Source of the DNA: Spinacia oleracea
Lineage: Eukaryota; Streptophyta; Magnoliopsida; Caryophyllales; Amaranthaceae
Direction: 5' to 3'
NCBI RefSeq assembly: GCF_020520425.1
Contig: NC_079488.1
Span: 21,330,247 to 21,394,246, forward strand
DNA: 64,000 bases
The notes under the pieces: generated by a model
Told to the model about the DNA's origin: nothing
Databases searched by the model: none
What the model saw: only the letters and a program-made list of their open reading frames with translations
Shown here: positions 1-12,687 of the stretch, piece by piece
Layout of the letters: every line of letters starts with the position of its first letter
How positions within the stretch are numbered: the first letter of the stretch is position 1
Program-made: the position numbers and the translations under genes

Positions 1-268
1 AGATTGGGATTGTCCTCCCATAAATCGGGATGAGATGCTTAAAAGTTGTACAAGGCCACTCGGAGAGCTAGAAACTGTGAAATGCATGGCCGTGCTCGGA
101 TGAATCATAGGCTATGATTATCTGTTTATTTGATCAGTTGAACTCTGAAACCGAGGAACACCTCTGGACATAATAAGGATGACAACTCTTACCTTATGTT
201 CAAGAGCAAGCATCGAGCGACAAAGGAATTAGGAAATGCACACTTGTCCCTAAGGACAAGTGGGAGAC
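1..268 (+). mobile_element. 3' internal tail of the inserted Copia element
   Basis: This stretch is about 97% identical by eye to 9420-9687, the tail that precedes another LTR of the same family. It ends in a purine-rich primer (ACAAGTGGGAGAC) directly before the TGAAGG start of an LTR. It is therefore the non-coding 3' end of a Copia element that begins left of the window. No coding sequence was found in it. Confidence 0.85.
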
Positions 269-1609
269 TGAAGGAAATAATGCCCTTGGTCCAAGTATGC
301 ATTCTATGTTAAGTCTAATAAATGCGGTTCAGTATTAATTAACAAGTTAATAATTCAGTGAGATCAAGTGAGCTGAATGCCTAGCTAGAGGCCGCTTCAG
401 TTCAAGTGGAATTAATGATATTAATCCACAGCTTACTCTTGACTGAACCCGTAGGGTCACACAAATAGTACGTAAACGGATCAAGTATTTAATGGCATTA
501 AATACTCCATCTATGAATATTCGGAACCGACGGATCTTGGTTTCAGTGGGAGCTAAGATCGTCACAGGCAAGAAATGAATACTCCGGAAACGATGATATT
601 GCCGGAAACGGAAATATGGATCGTATCGGAAATATGAATATTATCCAAGTCGTAGATGTTGCCGGAAACGGAAACATGGTACGTATCGGAAAATATTGTT
701 GGAAATGGAAATATTACCAGAATCGGAAATATTGCCGGAAACGGAAATATTGTCAGAATCGGAAATATTACCGGAATCGGAAAATAATTCCGGAAACGGA
801 AATATTAAATATTTGTTCGAAACGGAAATTAATTCCGGAATCGGAAATATTAAATATTGTTCGTATCGGAAATAGATTCCGGAAATGGAAATTTAATCGG
901 AAGCGTATCGTACGAATTAGCATCGGACGAGGCCTGCCGGACGAAGGCCCAGCACGAAGCCAGGCCATCGCCCAGCAAGCACGCACGCCACAGCCCAGCG
1001 CGCACAAGGCCGCGCATGCGTGGGCCGCGCTGCGTGGGCTGCTGCTCGCATGCGTGGGCAGCCCTTGTGGCTGCCGTGTGTGTGTGAGTTTGAGCTCATG
1101 CGAGATTCCTGAATCTGCAAGAGTCAGTGTATGATTAAATGTCTATTCCTATTGGATAAATTGATTAAGTAGAATTCATGTAGAATTCTAATTCCAATTA
1201 ATTCGCATCCTACTAGGATTACGATTCCTTTTCCATAACTCTATAAATAAAGGCCTAGGGGTCATAATTTATACACAAGTTTCAAAGTATTCAAAAGTGA
1301 GTTTTTTGAGAGAAAATTCAAACACCCATCTTGCCCCAAAAGTGCCGAATTTTCTGAGTACCTTAAGGGCGATTCTAGTTGGTCAATCTTAAGGCGGATC
1401 CGGACGTGCTGTGGACTTTCTACGGAGGGACGACACTTGGAGTCCTAAAAGACTTGTTCTTGTTCGGTTCGGGCGCAGCTAGGGAAGGCACGCAACAAAG
1501 AGTATGCATCTAAACTATGCTAAATGATTATGTGTAAATAATATGTTTCCTGGGTTAATGGTTGTTTCCGCATGATTTATGTAAATGTCATATGTATCAT
1601 AACCTAACA
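269..1609 (+). mobile_element. 3' LTR of the inserted Copia element (subfamily A)
   Basis: The LTR is 1341 bp, begins TGAAGGAAATAATGCCC and ends ATAACCTAACA. A TATA box (TATAAATA) lies near 1242. The R/U5 block from about 1365 to 1500 is almost invariant among all LTR copies of this family here. A GC-rich block at about 905-1090 and an 18-bp repeat array at about 590-900 lie upstream. It resembles the solo LTR at 23779-25145 more than the LTR at 9688-11069, so two subfamilies are present. The sequence to its right (1610 on) is not a PBS but the middle of another LTR. Confidence 0.9.
590..900 (+). repeat. Degenerate 18-bp array inside the Copia LTR
   Basis: Units resemble GGAAATATTGCCGGAATC, alternating 'CGGAAACGG' and 'CGGAATCGG' with AATATT spacers. 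The same array is in the LTR at 9688-11069 (about 10010-10320) and, inverted, in the solo LTR (about 24515-24830). It lies in U3, upstream of the TATA box, so it could act as an enhancer-like repeat. That role is inference. Confidence 0.8.
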
Positions 1610-2329
1610 TTAGCATCGGACGAGACTTGCTAGACGAAGGCCCAGCACGAACCCATGCCCGCGTCCAGGAAGCCTGCGCGCCACACAAGGCAGCCAAGGC
1701 CACGCCAGGCCCAGCAGGCCTAGGCGCGCGCACGAGTGGGCTGCGAGCTGCGTTGCTCGCGTGTGCCGCAAGGCTTGCGTGGGCTGAGCGCTCGCGAGGG
1801 TCGTGCTCGTGGGTGTTTGTGTCCGATACAAATCCTAAATCTAAAGGGGTTTGTTCAAAGATTAAATTCCTAATCCTAATAGGATAAAATAGTTAATAAG
1901 AGTTTTAATATAATTCTAATTAAGCTAATTAGTATCCTAGTAGGATTCCAATTCTCTTTCCATACCCCTATAAATATGTGGCCTGGGTTAACAATTTATA
2001 TACGTTTTTCAAGTATTCAAAGTGACATTTTGAGAGAAAAATTCAGTCATATTATTGCCCTATAATAGCCGAAAATTATAGTACCTTAAGGGCGATTCTA
2101 GTTGGTCAATCTTAAGGCGGATCCGGACGTGCTGTGGACTATCTACGGAGGGACGACACTTGTTGTCCTAAAGACTTGTTCTTGTTCGGTTCGGGCGCAG
2201 CTAGGGAGGGCACGCTACAAAGTGTATGCATCTAAATTATGCTATATGATTATGTGTAAATAATATGTTTCTTGGCATTATGGTTTTTCCGCATGATTTA
2301 TGTTTATTCATATGTATCATAACCTAACA
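1610..2329 (+). mobile_element. Remaining right part of the host Copia 5' LTR (subfamily B)
   Basis: It starts TTAGCATCGGACGAG, equivalent to LTR position about 649, and ends in the family terminus AACCTAACA, followed at once by a primer-binding site. It matches 10338-11069 closely and lacks the first ~650 bp of the LTR. A TATA box lies at 1969-1976. The missing left part should lie beyond the inserted element, outside the window. TTAGC at 1610-1614 is the expected target duplication. Confidence 0.85.
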
Positions 2330-2330
2330 G

Positions 2331-2344
2331 TGGTATCACGAGCC
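2331..2344 (+). other. Primer-binding site, tRNA-iMet type
   Basis: TGGTATCACGAGCC directly follows the LTR end plus one base. It matches the usual plant Copia PBS TGGTATCAGAGC with an extra C, and would prime minus-strand cDNA synthesis. Confidence 0.75.
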
Positions 2345-3250
2345 TCTTATTATTTTCATAATCTAAATTGCATGAACATGGTTAAATTTTAAAAATTTGC
2401 AAAGAATTAAAGGGGTGATTAATTTTCGTAATTAATTGCAAATTGCGTTTATTTAATTATATGTACGCAGTTTTTCGGCAGTTTCTTCGTTACTCATCCA
2501 AATCGAGTGATTTTTGTGTCAATTCCACATATAAAAGGAATTCTAAAATTTTGACAAAAATAGTGTTTTTCGGCCGAACCCAGAATTCCCAAATTCAAAG
2601 CCTAACTATGACTTTTCGGAGGTTTTAGTTTTTCGAACGCAAAAGTTTGTAAATTTAAGATGTTAAATTAAGTATTTGCGATTCTTGTTGATAAATCTTG
2701 AGTTTTTTATTGACCTAATGTATATGTTTAATAATGATGAATTCCTAGACTTGTTAATTATACAACCTAATTTGTAATTATGATTAATTTGTTGAAATTC
2801 GAATAATTTAGAATTGATTTGTTTTTCATAATTAATTAATAATTTAATTAGGTACCAATGATTAAAATCCACCATAAAAATTGTTAATTTATGTTAAATT
2901 TTTAATTTTTATGACCTAGATTTGAATCCATGTTAATCGGAAATTAATTGATTAATAAATTTTCGATTTTTCGCCCTAAAATTATGAAATTAATATGTTT
3001 TATTAATTCGTCATTAATTTTAAATAAAAAAAATTTAATTTTTTATGAAAACGCTCATGAATGTTGCACACAGAAAGCAGTGGAAGCTACGTGTTACCCT
3101 TAAGGGGTGTGGTATAGTGCGGGCACGCGACAACGAGCAAGGGAGCTCGTCGCCTGTGCGGTACGAATGCAGCGAGCAACATAGCGTAGCGCGCGCGAAG
3201 CAAAGGAGCTGGCTGTGTGTGCTATGCGATGGGCGAGGGCGAGGGGCAAG

Positions 3251-3336
3251 GCAAGCGAGCAGTCGCGTGTGGGCAGCAAGCGAGCAGTCGCGTGTGGGCA
3301 GCAAGCGAGCAGTCACGTGTGGGCAGCAAGCGAGCT
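3251..3336 (+). repeat. 25-bp GC-rich tandem repeat, 3.4 copies
   Basis: The unit GCAAGCGAGCAGTCGCGTGTGGGCA occurs at 3251, 3276 and 3301, then a partial copy. It sits in a GC-rich island (about 3060-3500) within an otherwise very AT-rich leader. Overlapping ORFs here are repeat artefacts. Confidence 0.9.
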
Positions 3337-5918
3337 GCGCCACAGCTCGCACTGGCTCGCGCAGCGAGCCTTGCCTTGCGAGGGTGAGCAGCAGCAGACG
3401 CGACACAGCACAGAGGTTGCGCGCATCGTGGCCAGCGATGGCTGCGTGTACGTGTGGCCTATGGCTGTGCGTTGCGTGGTGATGTGCGTACCTTGTGTTA
3501 CGATTAAATCGTTTTAAATTTTAATTTGAGATTTTCAGTTCGAATAATTTTAATTAATTTTAAAATTAATAATTTAAATTGTTTTCTTGGATTTTAATTT
3601 TGAATATTATAATTATTATAAATTTTAATTTATTCTAATTATTTTACTAAAATTAAAAACCTTGAATTAATTTAAATTCAACTGAAAATAAATTAAATAA
3701 GTGGATTCAATTATAAATTTATATGAGCTTTAAATTTTAATTAAATTTGTATGTTTCTGGTTAGACTAGAAATACATTTTTATGTTTAAAATTAGTAAAG
3801 CATATGAATTTATTGGTTTAAGTGGGAGCAATTTTAGTCATAAACTCTTGATTAGGTCTACAAATCCTTTAAGGTTAAACAACTTGATTAGAATTAATAA
3901 GGACTGAATAATTGGTAGATTATTGGTGCCCTTGATTAATTGCTGCAAATATTTATGTGATGCATAACGTGTTTTACTAACCAGCTATGTGGGCTATTCA
4001 TGATAATGAATGGGTGAATGGTATATATATTGTATATGTACTGTTTTGCAGGTTATGAAGTGACTAGTATGGCCCAAATAGGATAGAAAATATGGTCTGC
4101 ATACCATTAATTTGAATGTAATTGGTCTAAATCACCAAATTTATTTTTCAATTAAAATATGGTCTGAGTACCATCAAATAGTTGTAATTAGTTTAATTAT
4201 AGCTTATCCTATTTGAAGAAAATGGCGCCTCCCACGGAGATTTTCAAGACGGACTTTGAAGTTGAAGCTTCAAGATAAAGTCGGGCCATACTAGATCACA
4301 TTTATCTTATGCATGCTTTAAGTTATTTATTGCTTTTAAATATGTCTTAAATATGCATGAGATTGAAGCTTGATTATGTTGCATGATTAAGGATTTTAGT
4401 TCACTTAAAATCTAACCAACATAGTAAGAGCCTTAAGTTCCAAACTTAAAAATTGAGTTAAAAGGTGCCATGCCAAAATAACACTTACTTGGATATCCTT
4501 TTTACATCGATCTTAGTAATAGTTTTCCGCCATAGCGAGGTGTTACTTATCGATACTAAAGGGGTAAGGTACACAAATAATTGTGAGTACATGTTAGTTT
4601 TGGTGAAACTCAACGATATAAGTAAGGAGTCCTTTTATGTCGTGGCAAAATCGATAGGTTTACCTAATAAGTTCTTAGACGTACCTATCAACCAAGAGTA
4701 GTTTCTAGACTATTAGCAAAAGGCTTTTGCTTACCTAAAAGATTTTAGAATTGAGTCTAAATACATAATGTGCTTAATTCTTCAATGGATTTTAGGGTCT
4801 TGGAATCATTTTATTCACACCTGCCTGAACAATAAATTCGAATAAAATGCTAATGACTTGTTTAAATTGCATGATTGCTTTAATTTTCAAGTTATTACTC
4901 ATGATAAATGTTTAGACTTTTCATGCTTCAATGTATGTTTTAATTATTGTTTATAATTAAATATCTTGCACTACAGTAAATCCTTTTAGAAAGGTAACAG
5001 TAAATTTCCTCGATTGGTAATGAATCCAAGAACGATTCATGAAAATGAGAGAAAATGAGCAATTCAAAATGTACGTTTCTTATAGCGACTTTTATGGTTG
5101 TTTTCGAGTATCAAAATCGAATGGCAAACCAATTGGTGCTTGTGAATTCAAAATACAATGTAGTTTTGAGATCATAAAGCATTGAGTTTAAACGCTCAGC
5201 TTTACCAATGGTTAACAACCTAAAATCTTTTTCCATTTAATTCTCGAATGAGTCTAGACCCTAGACATTCGAAAAGATCGATGATTAGAGAACTTTAGAA
5301 GCTTCTGGTAAGATCATCTAGTTGAAACAAAAATATTCAACATAAATGGTAAGAACTTTGTTGGAGTGACATTGGACATGTCTAAACAAAGTATAAAAGT
5401 CAACACTAGAGAATTCAATTCTTAAGGCTATTAGAAAGGGTAAAAGAAATAGGAAAACAAAGGAACAAATGAAAGGAATTTACAATTCTGTTTCTACCTA
5501 AAAGTTAATGTTTAAAGAGAAGTGACCTAGCAATCAAACTTCCTTGGTATCATATACCGCTTGAGGTTCTTACTTCGGTAATAACTCAAACAATGCAAGC
5601 TAGGACACACTAATGGCCTACAAGTGGGGAATGAAGCATGGCAATGCTACATTAGTTGTAGAGTCATCTGGTTTGTTTTAAGTCCTTTCAAAGACTGGAA
5701 CTCAATGGCTATTTTGTTCCATAATCAGCATACCTAAATTTCTGTTTTCAAACACAGAAAGACTCACATTCAGAAGAACAAAAACAATGTTTGATTGTTT
5801 ATTTGAATGAAATGGTCATTTACGGGTTGAGTCAATATGCTTGATTAAAACAAACAACTCTTTAACAATAAAAACTTTACTAGGTTCAAATCAAACCCTT
5901 GATTTGAGTTCCACTAAT

Positions 5919-5951
5919 CTTTGGCATTGTTGCTTAAACCATATCAACAAG
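5919..5951 (+). pseudogene. Copia GAG-pre-integrase relic
   Basis: In one frame the stretch reads LWHCCLNHINK, recognisably the conserved LWH-x-RLGHI-type motif just upstream of Copia integrase. The flanking frames are closed. It marks where the protease/integrase junction was in the decayed element. Confidence 0.55.
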
Positions 5952-7216
5952 TTAACATTCATAAGCTCTATTCTGATGGACTTTTGAAAGTTGATTGATT
6001 TCTAGATCAATTCAAGAGAAGCTAGTCTTACTTGTTAAAAGTAACAAAAGATATGAACTATTGTTAGAACGCCTAGACGATAGAGTTCAAAGCTAAAGAA
6101 AGGTTTTATGACTTTATTATTTCACACAGGTTTGAGTGAATATAGGTTTATTTACTCAATGTGATATAAGTTTGAATCTGTTTGGCTAGTTCAAAGATTC
6201 AGAAGTATAAATCCCACTTGGCAAGAAATCATAAAGATCTAGGTTAGATCATGTTAATGATTGCTTTAGACCAAATATGATCATCAATGATTGTGTAATG
6301 TAATTTCACGATCTAGCTCCATGAGATATGGCATATCTAAGTTGGAATGATCGAAGCCAATTAGTACTTGATTCGATCAACGATGAATCATAAAGAATTT
6401 TCCTATAATTTCTAAAACAAAATGCTCAACTACCACCAAACTAAACCAAATTCCTCAAAGCTATTGAAAAGTAATTTCAGAATATCATTTCATAATATAT
6501 CTAAAGAGTTCCTAAACTCAGTGGGAGCTTAGTGTTTGTTATTCAACAAACTAAGGCCCAAGTATAGATATAAGTTTCATTGTGATTTATTCAAATGAGA
6601 CACAAGGGCATTGTTTCTACCACGAGTTTTTGAGAACATAATGTTTGTTTGCTCGAAATAATGTCCTTTTGGAGATTCGTTTCCAAAATGACAAGTGGGA
6701 GAAAATAGACCTCGAAAGTCTTCAAGGCGAACAACAAACATAAACGGAAATTCCAGGAGGCTTTTCGGAGTTCTTTAGAAAATCCGAACTTATTCTTTAA
6801 GGACTTTAGAAGTGGCTTTAAGAATAGACATCTCTTATAAGACTTTACAAGTGCTTCAAGGAGAACGGAATATTCAAAGGACTTTCAAGTGGCTATTGAT
6901 ATTCTATTGTTTGATGTTCTATACCCAAGCAGGCATAGAGTTCAAGTCATTGAAACTATAAGATTCTTCTATTAGATAGTGAAGAAACATAGAGTTCAGG
7001 TCAATGAAACTATGAGATTGTTCTATTAGATAGTGAAGAAACCTACAACTTGCAGTCAAACGATTATCATGTAGATTAATGAGTTTATGACTTGTAAGAA
7101 AGATATGACGAAATATAGATTCCCTAAAATGGTTAGAGGCCATATATAGACTCAAATGTTTTAAATGGTTAGAGGCCATAAAACATACTCAATGTTTTGA
7201 TGACAAAATTGAAATT

Positions 7217-7513
7217 TTGTTGATTTGCAAGAATAGTTTCACACCTATTGGTTGCAAGTTTGTTTTAAGGATAAAAATCATCAAACATGAAAATGTGTTC
7301 ACACACAAAGCTAGATTAGTTGCTAAAGGTTACAAGCAAATTCACGGTGTGGATTGTGTTGAAACCTCATGCAAAATCGTAATGCTTAAGTTTATAATTC
7401 AAGCAATGATTGCATATGACAATTGGATAACAAAACGTATTCCTCAATCAAATGTTGGAAGAAAGCTATGTACATGGAGTGTCATAGGATTTGTGGATCC
7501 AAATAATGCTTGA
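7217..7513 (+). pseudogene. Copia reverse transcriptase fragment
   Basis: A 98-codon open stretch contains PIGCKF, HKARLVAKGYKQIHGVD and a degenerate VxMLK segment. This is the conserved N-terminal RT block of Copia polyproteins and closely parallels the intact copy on the minus strand near 62300-62460. The following QMDVKTAFLNG motif is missing, and the frame ends after unrelated residues. It is a non-functional remnant on the same strand as the flanking LTRs. Confidence 0.8.
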
Positions 7514-9687
7514 AATGAATGCTAGCTTATGAAATCTAAGTACAGATTTAAGCAAGCAATTGGGGATATGAATTGTATTTTATTGAAGCTAGTAAGTATT
7601 TTAGTTTCATAAAATGTACATGAATCTTATAGATATATAAGAAGTTTAGTGGGAGTACATAAAACTTAATTGGTCTTATGTGTATCACACACATATCTCT
7701 CTATTATGAAATGACATTCAAATGCTAATGACTTAGATTTGAAATTATTCATCAATGACGGACCATGGCGAAACTTAGTACATATTGGGTATTAAGATCT
7801 ATTTACAAAGATCTTATAATGTTGTTTTGGATTAAGTAATGGCATTTACTAAATCAAACACGAAATACTCCATTGGAGATATTCGACCCATGTGAATAAA
7901 TCTAAGTAAAAGATGTTTGAACTATGTATATGCGTTTACTAAGTTAAACATCAAATAATCTAAGTAAGATTCTTAACCTATATTATATGTCAAAGAATTT
8001 AGCTGGATTCAGTATCTACTGAAATTGAATGAGCTAAAGTTACATGAATAGAATTCAATTGGGACTTATTCTGCAAAAGAATTTATCATGTAAGATATAA
8101 TATGAGGATCGCCAAGAATGTATCGTATGGCTTTAGGCATAACGAACATATACCAATCTCTATTGATCTAAGTGAAGATCAACTAGATTGAGATAAAGAA
8201 AAACTTATGGTACTTGAAAACGTACATAAGAGTAGTTATTGATTCAAGGAAATAAAGATATGCTAAATATTGATGCTACACGCATAAACACTGGTAAAGG
8301 ATCAAGCAAGATCCCTTTGGAGTTAACCATTGGCAAGGACGAGCTATAGAGCATCGTGTTTTGAAATGGCAACATGGACCATTAGTTGTTGCCTGGGAAA
8401 TTAAATATTAATTTCTATGTTCTAAGATACAACTGGAAAGTCTTCCACATATCTGTGAACTGCTTGGATAAGTAAATCCAAACAAAGCATCACTAGCAAC
8501 CTAATTAGTTGAAGTAAAAGTACTTATTGCCTAAGAAGCAATAAAACAGAGTTGTTTTTATTAATGAGTTCTTCATTGAACTTGGGAATATCACATGTCT
8601 GTTGACTTAATGGTTCTTACTTGCAAAATGCGTAGAACCACTAATGTAGCAAGAAAGACTAGATCACAAAATAAACATACTCAAAAGATCTTATCATCAT
8701 ATCTCGAAGAACATTCGATGAAAAGGATATTAAGATTGGCAAAGCATGATAACTAAACCTATGTAACAAGTGAGAAACAACACTCACATTGTGGCACTGG
8801 AAATCAAAGCATAGTTTTGAATTCCACTAGTTGTTTTAAAGATGGGTTCGGGGCCCATGGTTGTAAAACATTGGGGTTGAACATTTATCATATATGAAAT
8901 GTATTTTCATATTCCATTTAATCTTGGTTTAGTATTAAATGATGAGTCCCTTCAATTTGACGAAATATTCAAGATAGACTGTAAGGACCAGTCCTATGAC
9001 TAAGAAATGTCTATCAAGTGAACTTGAATGTCAAAAGTTGAAAATGGTCCCTGGTCGGAGTTTTCTATAAAGATGGACGCATAGAAAACGTTAGACCACT
9101 AGAATGCAAGATGACTAGTAGTTCTGTTTCTTGAACTATGTGGACATGGCAATGTCGCAATCATTTGCATAGATACTTACTTTGGGAAGACTAGTATCGG
9201 ACAGACCTATGAAACTTTACTGTAAGAGATGAAAATCTGTCATAAGTAAATTTCATTAAAATTATTAGACACTAAATCCTCAATACCTGAGTGATTTGAG
9301 ATTACTTGTTTGGGAACTGGTTACTTTGACGTTGACAAAACCGTCGCACCGTAAAAGGAGGCTATAAAGGCAACGCTCAGGTAATCACCTATCAAACGAA
9401 GTCTAATCTCAAGATCGCAAGATTGGGATTGTCCTCCCATAAATCAGGATGAGATGCTTAAAAGTTGTACAAGGCCACTCGGAGAGCTAGAAACTGTAAA
9501 ATGCATGGCCGTGCTCGGATGAATCATAGGATATGATTATCTATTTATTTGATCAGTTGAACTCTGAAACCGAGAAACACCTCTGGACATAATAAGGATG
9601 ACAACTCTTACCTTATGTTCAAGAGCAAGCATCGAGCGACAAAGGAATTAGGTAATGCACACTTGTCCCTAAGGACAAGTGGGAGAC

Positions 9688-11069
9688 TGAAGGAAATAAT
9701 GCCCTTGGTCCAAGTATGCATATAATATTAAGTCTAACAAATGCGGTTCAGTATTAATTAACAAGTTAATAATTCAGTGAGATCAAGTGAGCTGAATGCC
9801 TAGCTAGAGGCCGCTTCAGTTCAAGTGGAATTAATTATATTAATCCACAGCTTACTCTTGACTGAACCCGTAGGGTCACACAAATAGTACGTAAACGGAT
9901 CAAGTATTTAAGGGCATTAAATGCTCCATCTATGGATATTTGGAATCGACGGATCTTGGTTCCAGTGGGAGCTGAGATCGTCAAAGGCAAGAAATGAATA
10001 CTCCGAAAACGATGATATTGCCGGAAACGGAAATATGGATCGTATCGGAAATATGAATATTATCCAAATCGTAGATGTTGCCGAAAACGGAAACATGGTA
10101 CGTATCGGAAAATATTATTGGAAATGGAAATATTGCCGGAATCTGAAATATTGTCAGAAACGGAAATATTGTCGGAATCGGAAATATTATTGGAATCGGA
10201 AAATAATTCCGGAAACGGAAATATTAAATATTTGTTCGAAACGGAAATTAATTCCAGAATCGGAAATGTTAAATATTGTTCGTATCGGAAATGAATTCCG
10301 GAATCGGGAAATTAATCGGAAGCGCGTCGTACGAATTAGCATCGGACGAGACTTGCTAGACGAAGGCCCACCACGAAGCCAGGCCCGCATCCAGCAAGCC
10401 TGCGCGCCACACAAGGCAGCCAAGGCCACGCCAGGCCCAGCGCAAGGCCAGGCCCAGCAGGCCAAGGCGTGTGCACGAGTGGGCTGCGAGCTGTGTTGCT
10501 CGCGTGGGCCGCAAGGCTTGTGTGGGCTGAGCGCTCGCGAGGGTCGTGCTCGTGGGTGTTTGTGTCCGATACAAATCCTAAATCTAAAGGGGTTTGTTCA
10601 AAGATTAAATTCGTAATCCTAATAGGATAAAATAGTATAAGAGTTTTAATCTAATTCTAATTAAGCTAATTAGTATCCTAGTAGGATTCCAATTCTCTTT
10701 TCATACCCTATAAATATGTGGCCTGGGTTCACAATTTATATACGTTTTTCAAGTATTCAAAGTGACATTTTGAGAGCAAAATTCAGTCATATTATTGCCC
10801 TATAATTGCCGAAAATTATAGTACCTTAAGGGCGATTCTAGTTGGTCAATCTTAAGGCGGATCCGGACGTGCTGTGGACTATCTACGGAGGGACGACACT
10901 TGGAGTCCTAAAGACTTGTTCTTGTTCGGTTCGGGCGCAGCTAGGGAGGGCACGATACAAAGTTTATGCATCTAAATTATGCTATATGATTATGTGTAAA
11001 TAATATGTTTCCTGGCATTATGGTTTTTCCGCAAGATTTATGTTTATTCATATGTATCATAACCTAACA
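9688..11069 (+). mobile_element. 3' LTR of the host Copia element (subfamily B)
   Basis: The LTR is 1382 bp, TGAAGG...AACCTAACA. It carries the same 18-bp array, GC-rich block, TATA box (near 10707) and conserved R/U5 block as the other copies. Its right half matches 1610-2329 best, which pairs them as the two LTRs of one element. The sequence to the right (11070 on) is the Athila-like element, so AAATA at 11070-11074 is the predicted target duplication. The partner copy would lie left of the window. Confidence 0.9.
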
Positions 11070-11217
11070 AAATAAACACACAAAAATAAGTAAATGCAAA
11101 AATAAAAGGAAAAACATACCTAATATGTACAAGTGAGTGAAACACCCCCCCCAAGCTAAATCAGACAATGTCCTCATTGGCTCAAGGGGTATTGAACCAT
11201 CTCGATCCTCCTCAGCA

Positions 11218-12687
11218 TCACTGATGGCCTTGGCCATCATCACCATCATCACCATCATCACCATCCCGACCGCCATAACCGCTAGTGCCCGCTCCAAACC
11301 CACCGTAGTGGGTGGGTGTGAAAGTGCCCATGGCACCGGGAGCTCCATATCCCTCCGCGGGATAGGTAAACCAGGAAGGGTGATGAGCGTCCGGTGCAAT
11401 GTAGCCCTGCCTGGCATGCTGATCATAGAAAGGGAATATGGTCCTCTGGTGATCAGTCGCGAACTCATGGAAATCGAGCTCAAGTCTGCCCAACCTCTCA
11501 TGAATGGACCCCTGCTCCTCCTCTGGTGTAGGCCTACCCTGTGGCCTCCCCTCATCCCCTCGACGCCCCCTCCTAAAGTAGGTGCGAGGCTCGGGCTCGA
11601 ACTGGTGGGGCTCTGGCTGTGGGGCAGGCAGGGGCTGCGGGTCAGGCTGCGGCTCACCCTTAAATCCAGGATATAAATAGTGAGCCTGACCGGGTCTGAA
11701 ACGGGTGCGGCCCTGAGGGTCAGGTAAGGTGAAAAGCCTGTTCCCCTCGAACATCCACCACATGGCACCCGACCTAAACAACCCATGCTCACCCTGTAGG
11801 CGGCGAAGTCCAGCAAAATAGGCCAAATCAAGTAAGTTGCTACCCAAAACCGGGGTTTGGTTAGCCTCAACAAAGTTAACTGTGGCCATGGAAATGTGGG
11901 TGATCAACCCACCAACGGTAATGCGAGTAGTGTGCGTACTAGTGGCTATAGAAAAGAGTTGGGAGGCCATATGATGTGCTAGGTTCATTCTATACCTCTC
12001 TTCCCCTTCTAAAACATAGCCACCCAAAATTTCTAACTGAGTACTCCTAACATTTTGGTTCTCCTCTCTACCAAAAATTGTGAACCCCAAAAACCTGTAG
12101 AAAACAATAGGGACGGGGTGTTGTATTTTGGAAGCATGCAAGTGTTGCATACTACCGGGATTATCATTACCCGTCAGCTTTCCCCACATGGTACAGTTGT
12201 TATGAGCATTACCAGGTTTCCTACTATAGGCGGTGGACAAACCAAAAATCCCACCAAAATCAGCTATACTCATGGTAACATTACGGTTCATCAAGCGAAA
12301 CTGAACCGCCGACACAGTTCTATAACCATCTCTACGCAAAACCAACGAACTCAAAAATTCCAAAGTTATACGCCTAAAGGTGAGACGCAACATACTATAC
12401 ATATCCTTCATACCGACACCATGAAAAAGACGTTTTACATCACTCTCAATACCCATTGCATGCAAAGACCTTTGACAAATAAAACGAGTGGGGATTACCT
12501 CCCTCTTCTTGAGGTGGATGAATCGGTCTCGTTGCCACTCCGTAGAAAAAATGACATCCGAGAAGTCCTCATCGGCTTCAAATTGGGGCGACGGAGGTGG
12601 TGTTGTCGGCTCCGGAGCTCGGCTTGTGGAAGCCTCATGTTGGTTTCTTGGTTGTGTGGTGCAACTCCTCCTTGGTCGGCTAGTCAT
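11218..12687 (-). CDS. Athila ORF-1-like protein
   Basis: An uninterrupted 489-residue frame starts at ATG 12687 and ends with TGA at 11218. The central part (about residues 40-330) resembles the plant 'ATHILA ORF-1' / putative plant transposon protein family: FSTEWQRDRFIHLKKREVIP, then a hydrophobic, Phe/Arg-rich domain. The N-terminus is Pro/Ser/Thr-rich. The C-terminus has Pro/Glu-rich linkers and ends in a Gly/Asp run (DGDDGDDGDDG) made by a CATCATCAC-type trinucleotide repeat. A pyrimidine-rich leader lies upstream (12690-12940, minus). The family's function is unknown. It is striking that this frame is intact while gag-protease has many stops. Confidence 0.75.
   Translation of the reverse strand: MTSRPRRSCTTQPRNQHEASTSRAPEPTTPPPSPQFEADEDFSDVIFSTEWQRDRFIHLKKREVIPTRFICQRSLHAMGIESDVKRLFHGVGMKDMYSMLRLTFRRITLEFLSSLVLRRDGYRTVSAVQFRLMNRNVTMSIADFGGIFGLSTAYSRKPGNAHNNCTMWGKLTGNDNPGSMQHLHASKIQHPVPIVFYRFLGFTIFGREENQNVRSTQLEILGGYVLEGEERYRMNLAHHMASQLFSIATSTHTTRITVGGLITHISMATVNFVEANQTPVLGSNLLDLAYFAGLRRLQGEHGLFRSGAMWWMFEGNRLFTLPDPQGRTRFRPGQAHYLYPGFKGEPQPDPQPLPAPQPEPHQFEPEPRTYFRRGRRGDEGRPQGRPTPEEEQGSIHERLGRLELDFHEFATDHQRTIFPFYDQHARQGYIAPDAHHPSWFTYPAEGYGAPGAMGTFTPTHYGGFGAGTSGYGGRDGDDGDDGDDGQGHQ

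Larger units (their letters stand above)
2330..9687 (+). mobile_element. Decayed internal region of the host Copia element
   Basis: It is bounded by a tRNA-iMet-type PBS on the left and the polypurine tract ACAAGTGGGAGAC on the right. No long ORF remains, and the sequence is AT-rich and full of stops. Recognisable relics are a GAG-pre-integrase motif at 5919-5951 and a reverse-transcriptase fragment at 7217-7513. The order PBS, pre-integrase, RT, PPT, LTR fits Copia on the plus strand. The rest (2345-3050, 3510-5900, 5960-7200, 7520-9680) shows no other support for a gene. Confidence 0.8.

Noticed and set aside
616..1134. 172-codon plus frame in the Copia LTR (and counterparts near 9921-10616 and, on minus, 24274-24798)
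   Set aside because: It translates the 18-bp LTR array and GC block; the same frames appear in every LTR copy and change with repeat number.
3035..3517. Overlapping frames on both strands of 100-145 codons
   Set aside because: They are produced by a stop-poor GC-rich island with a 25-bp tandem repeat and have no domain.
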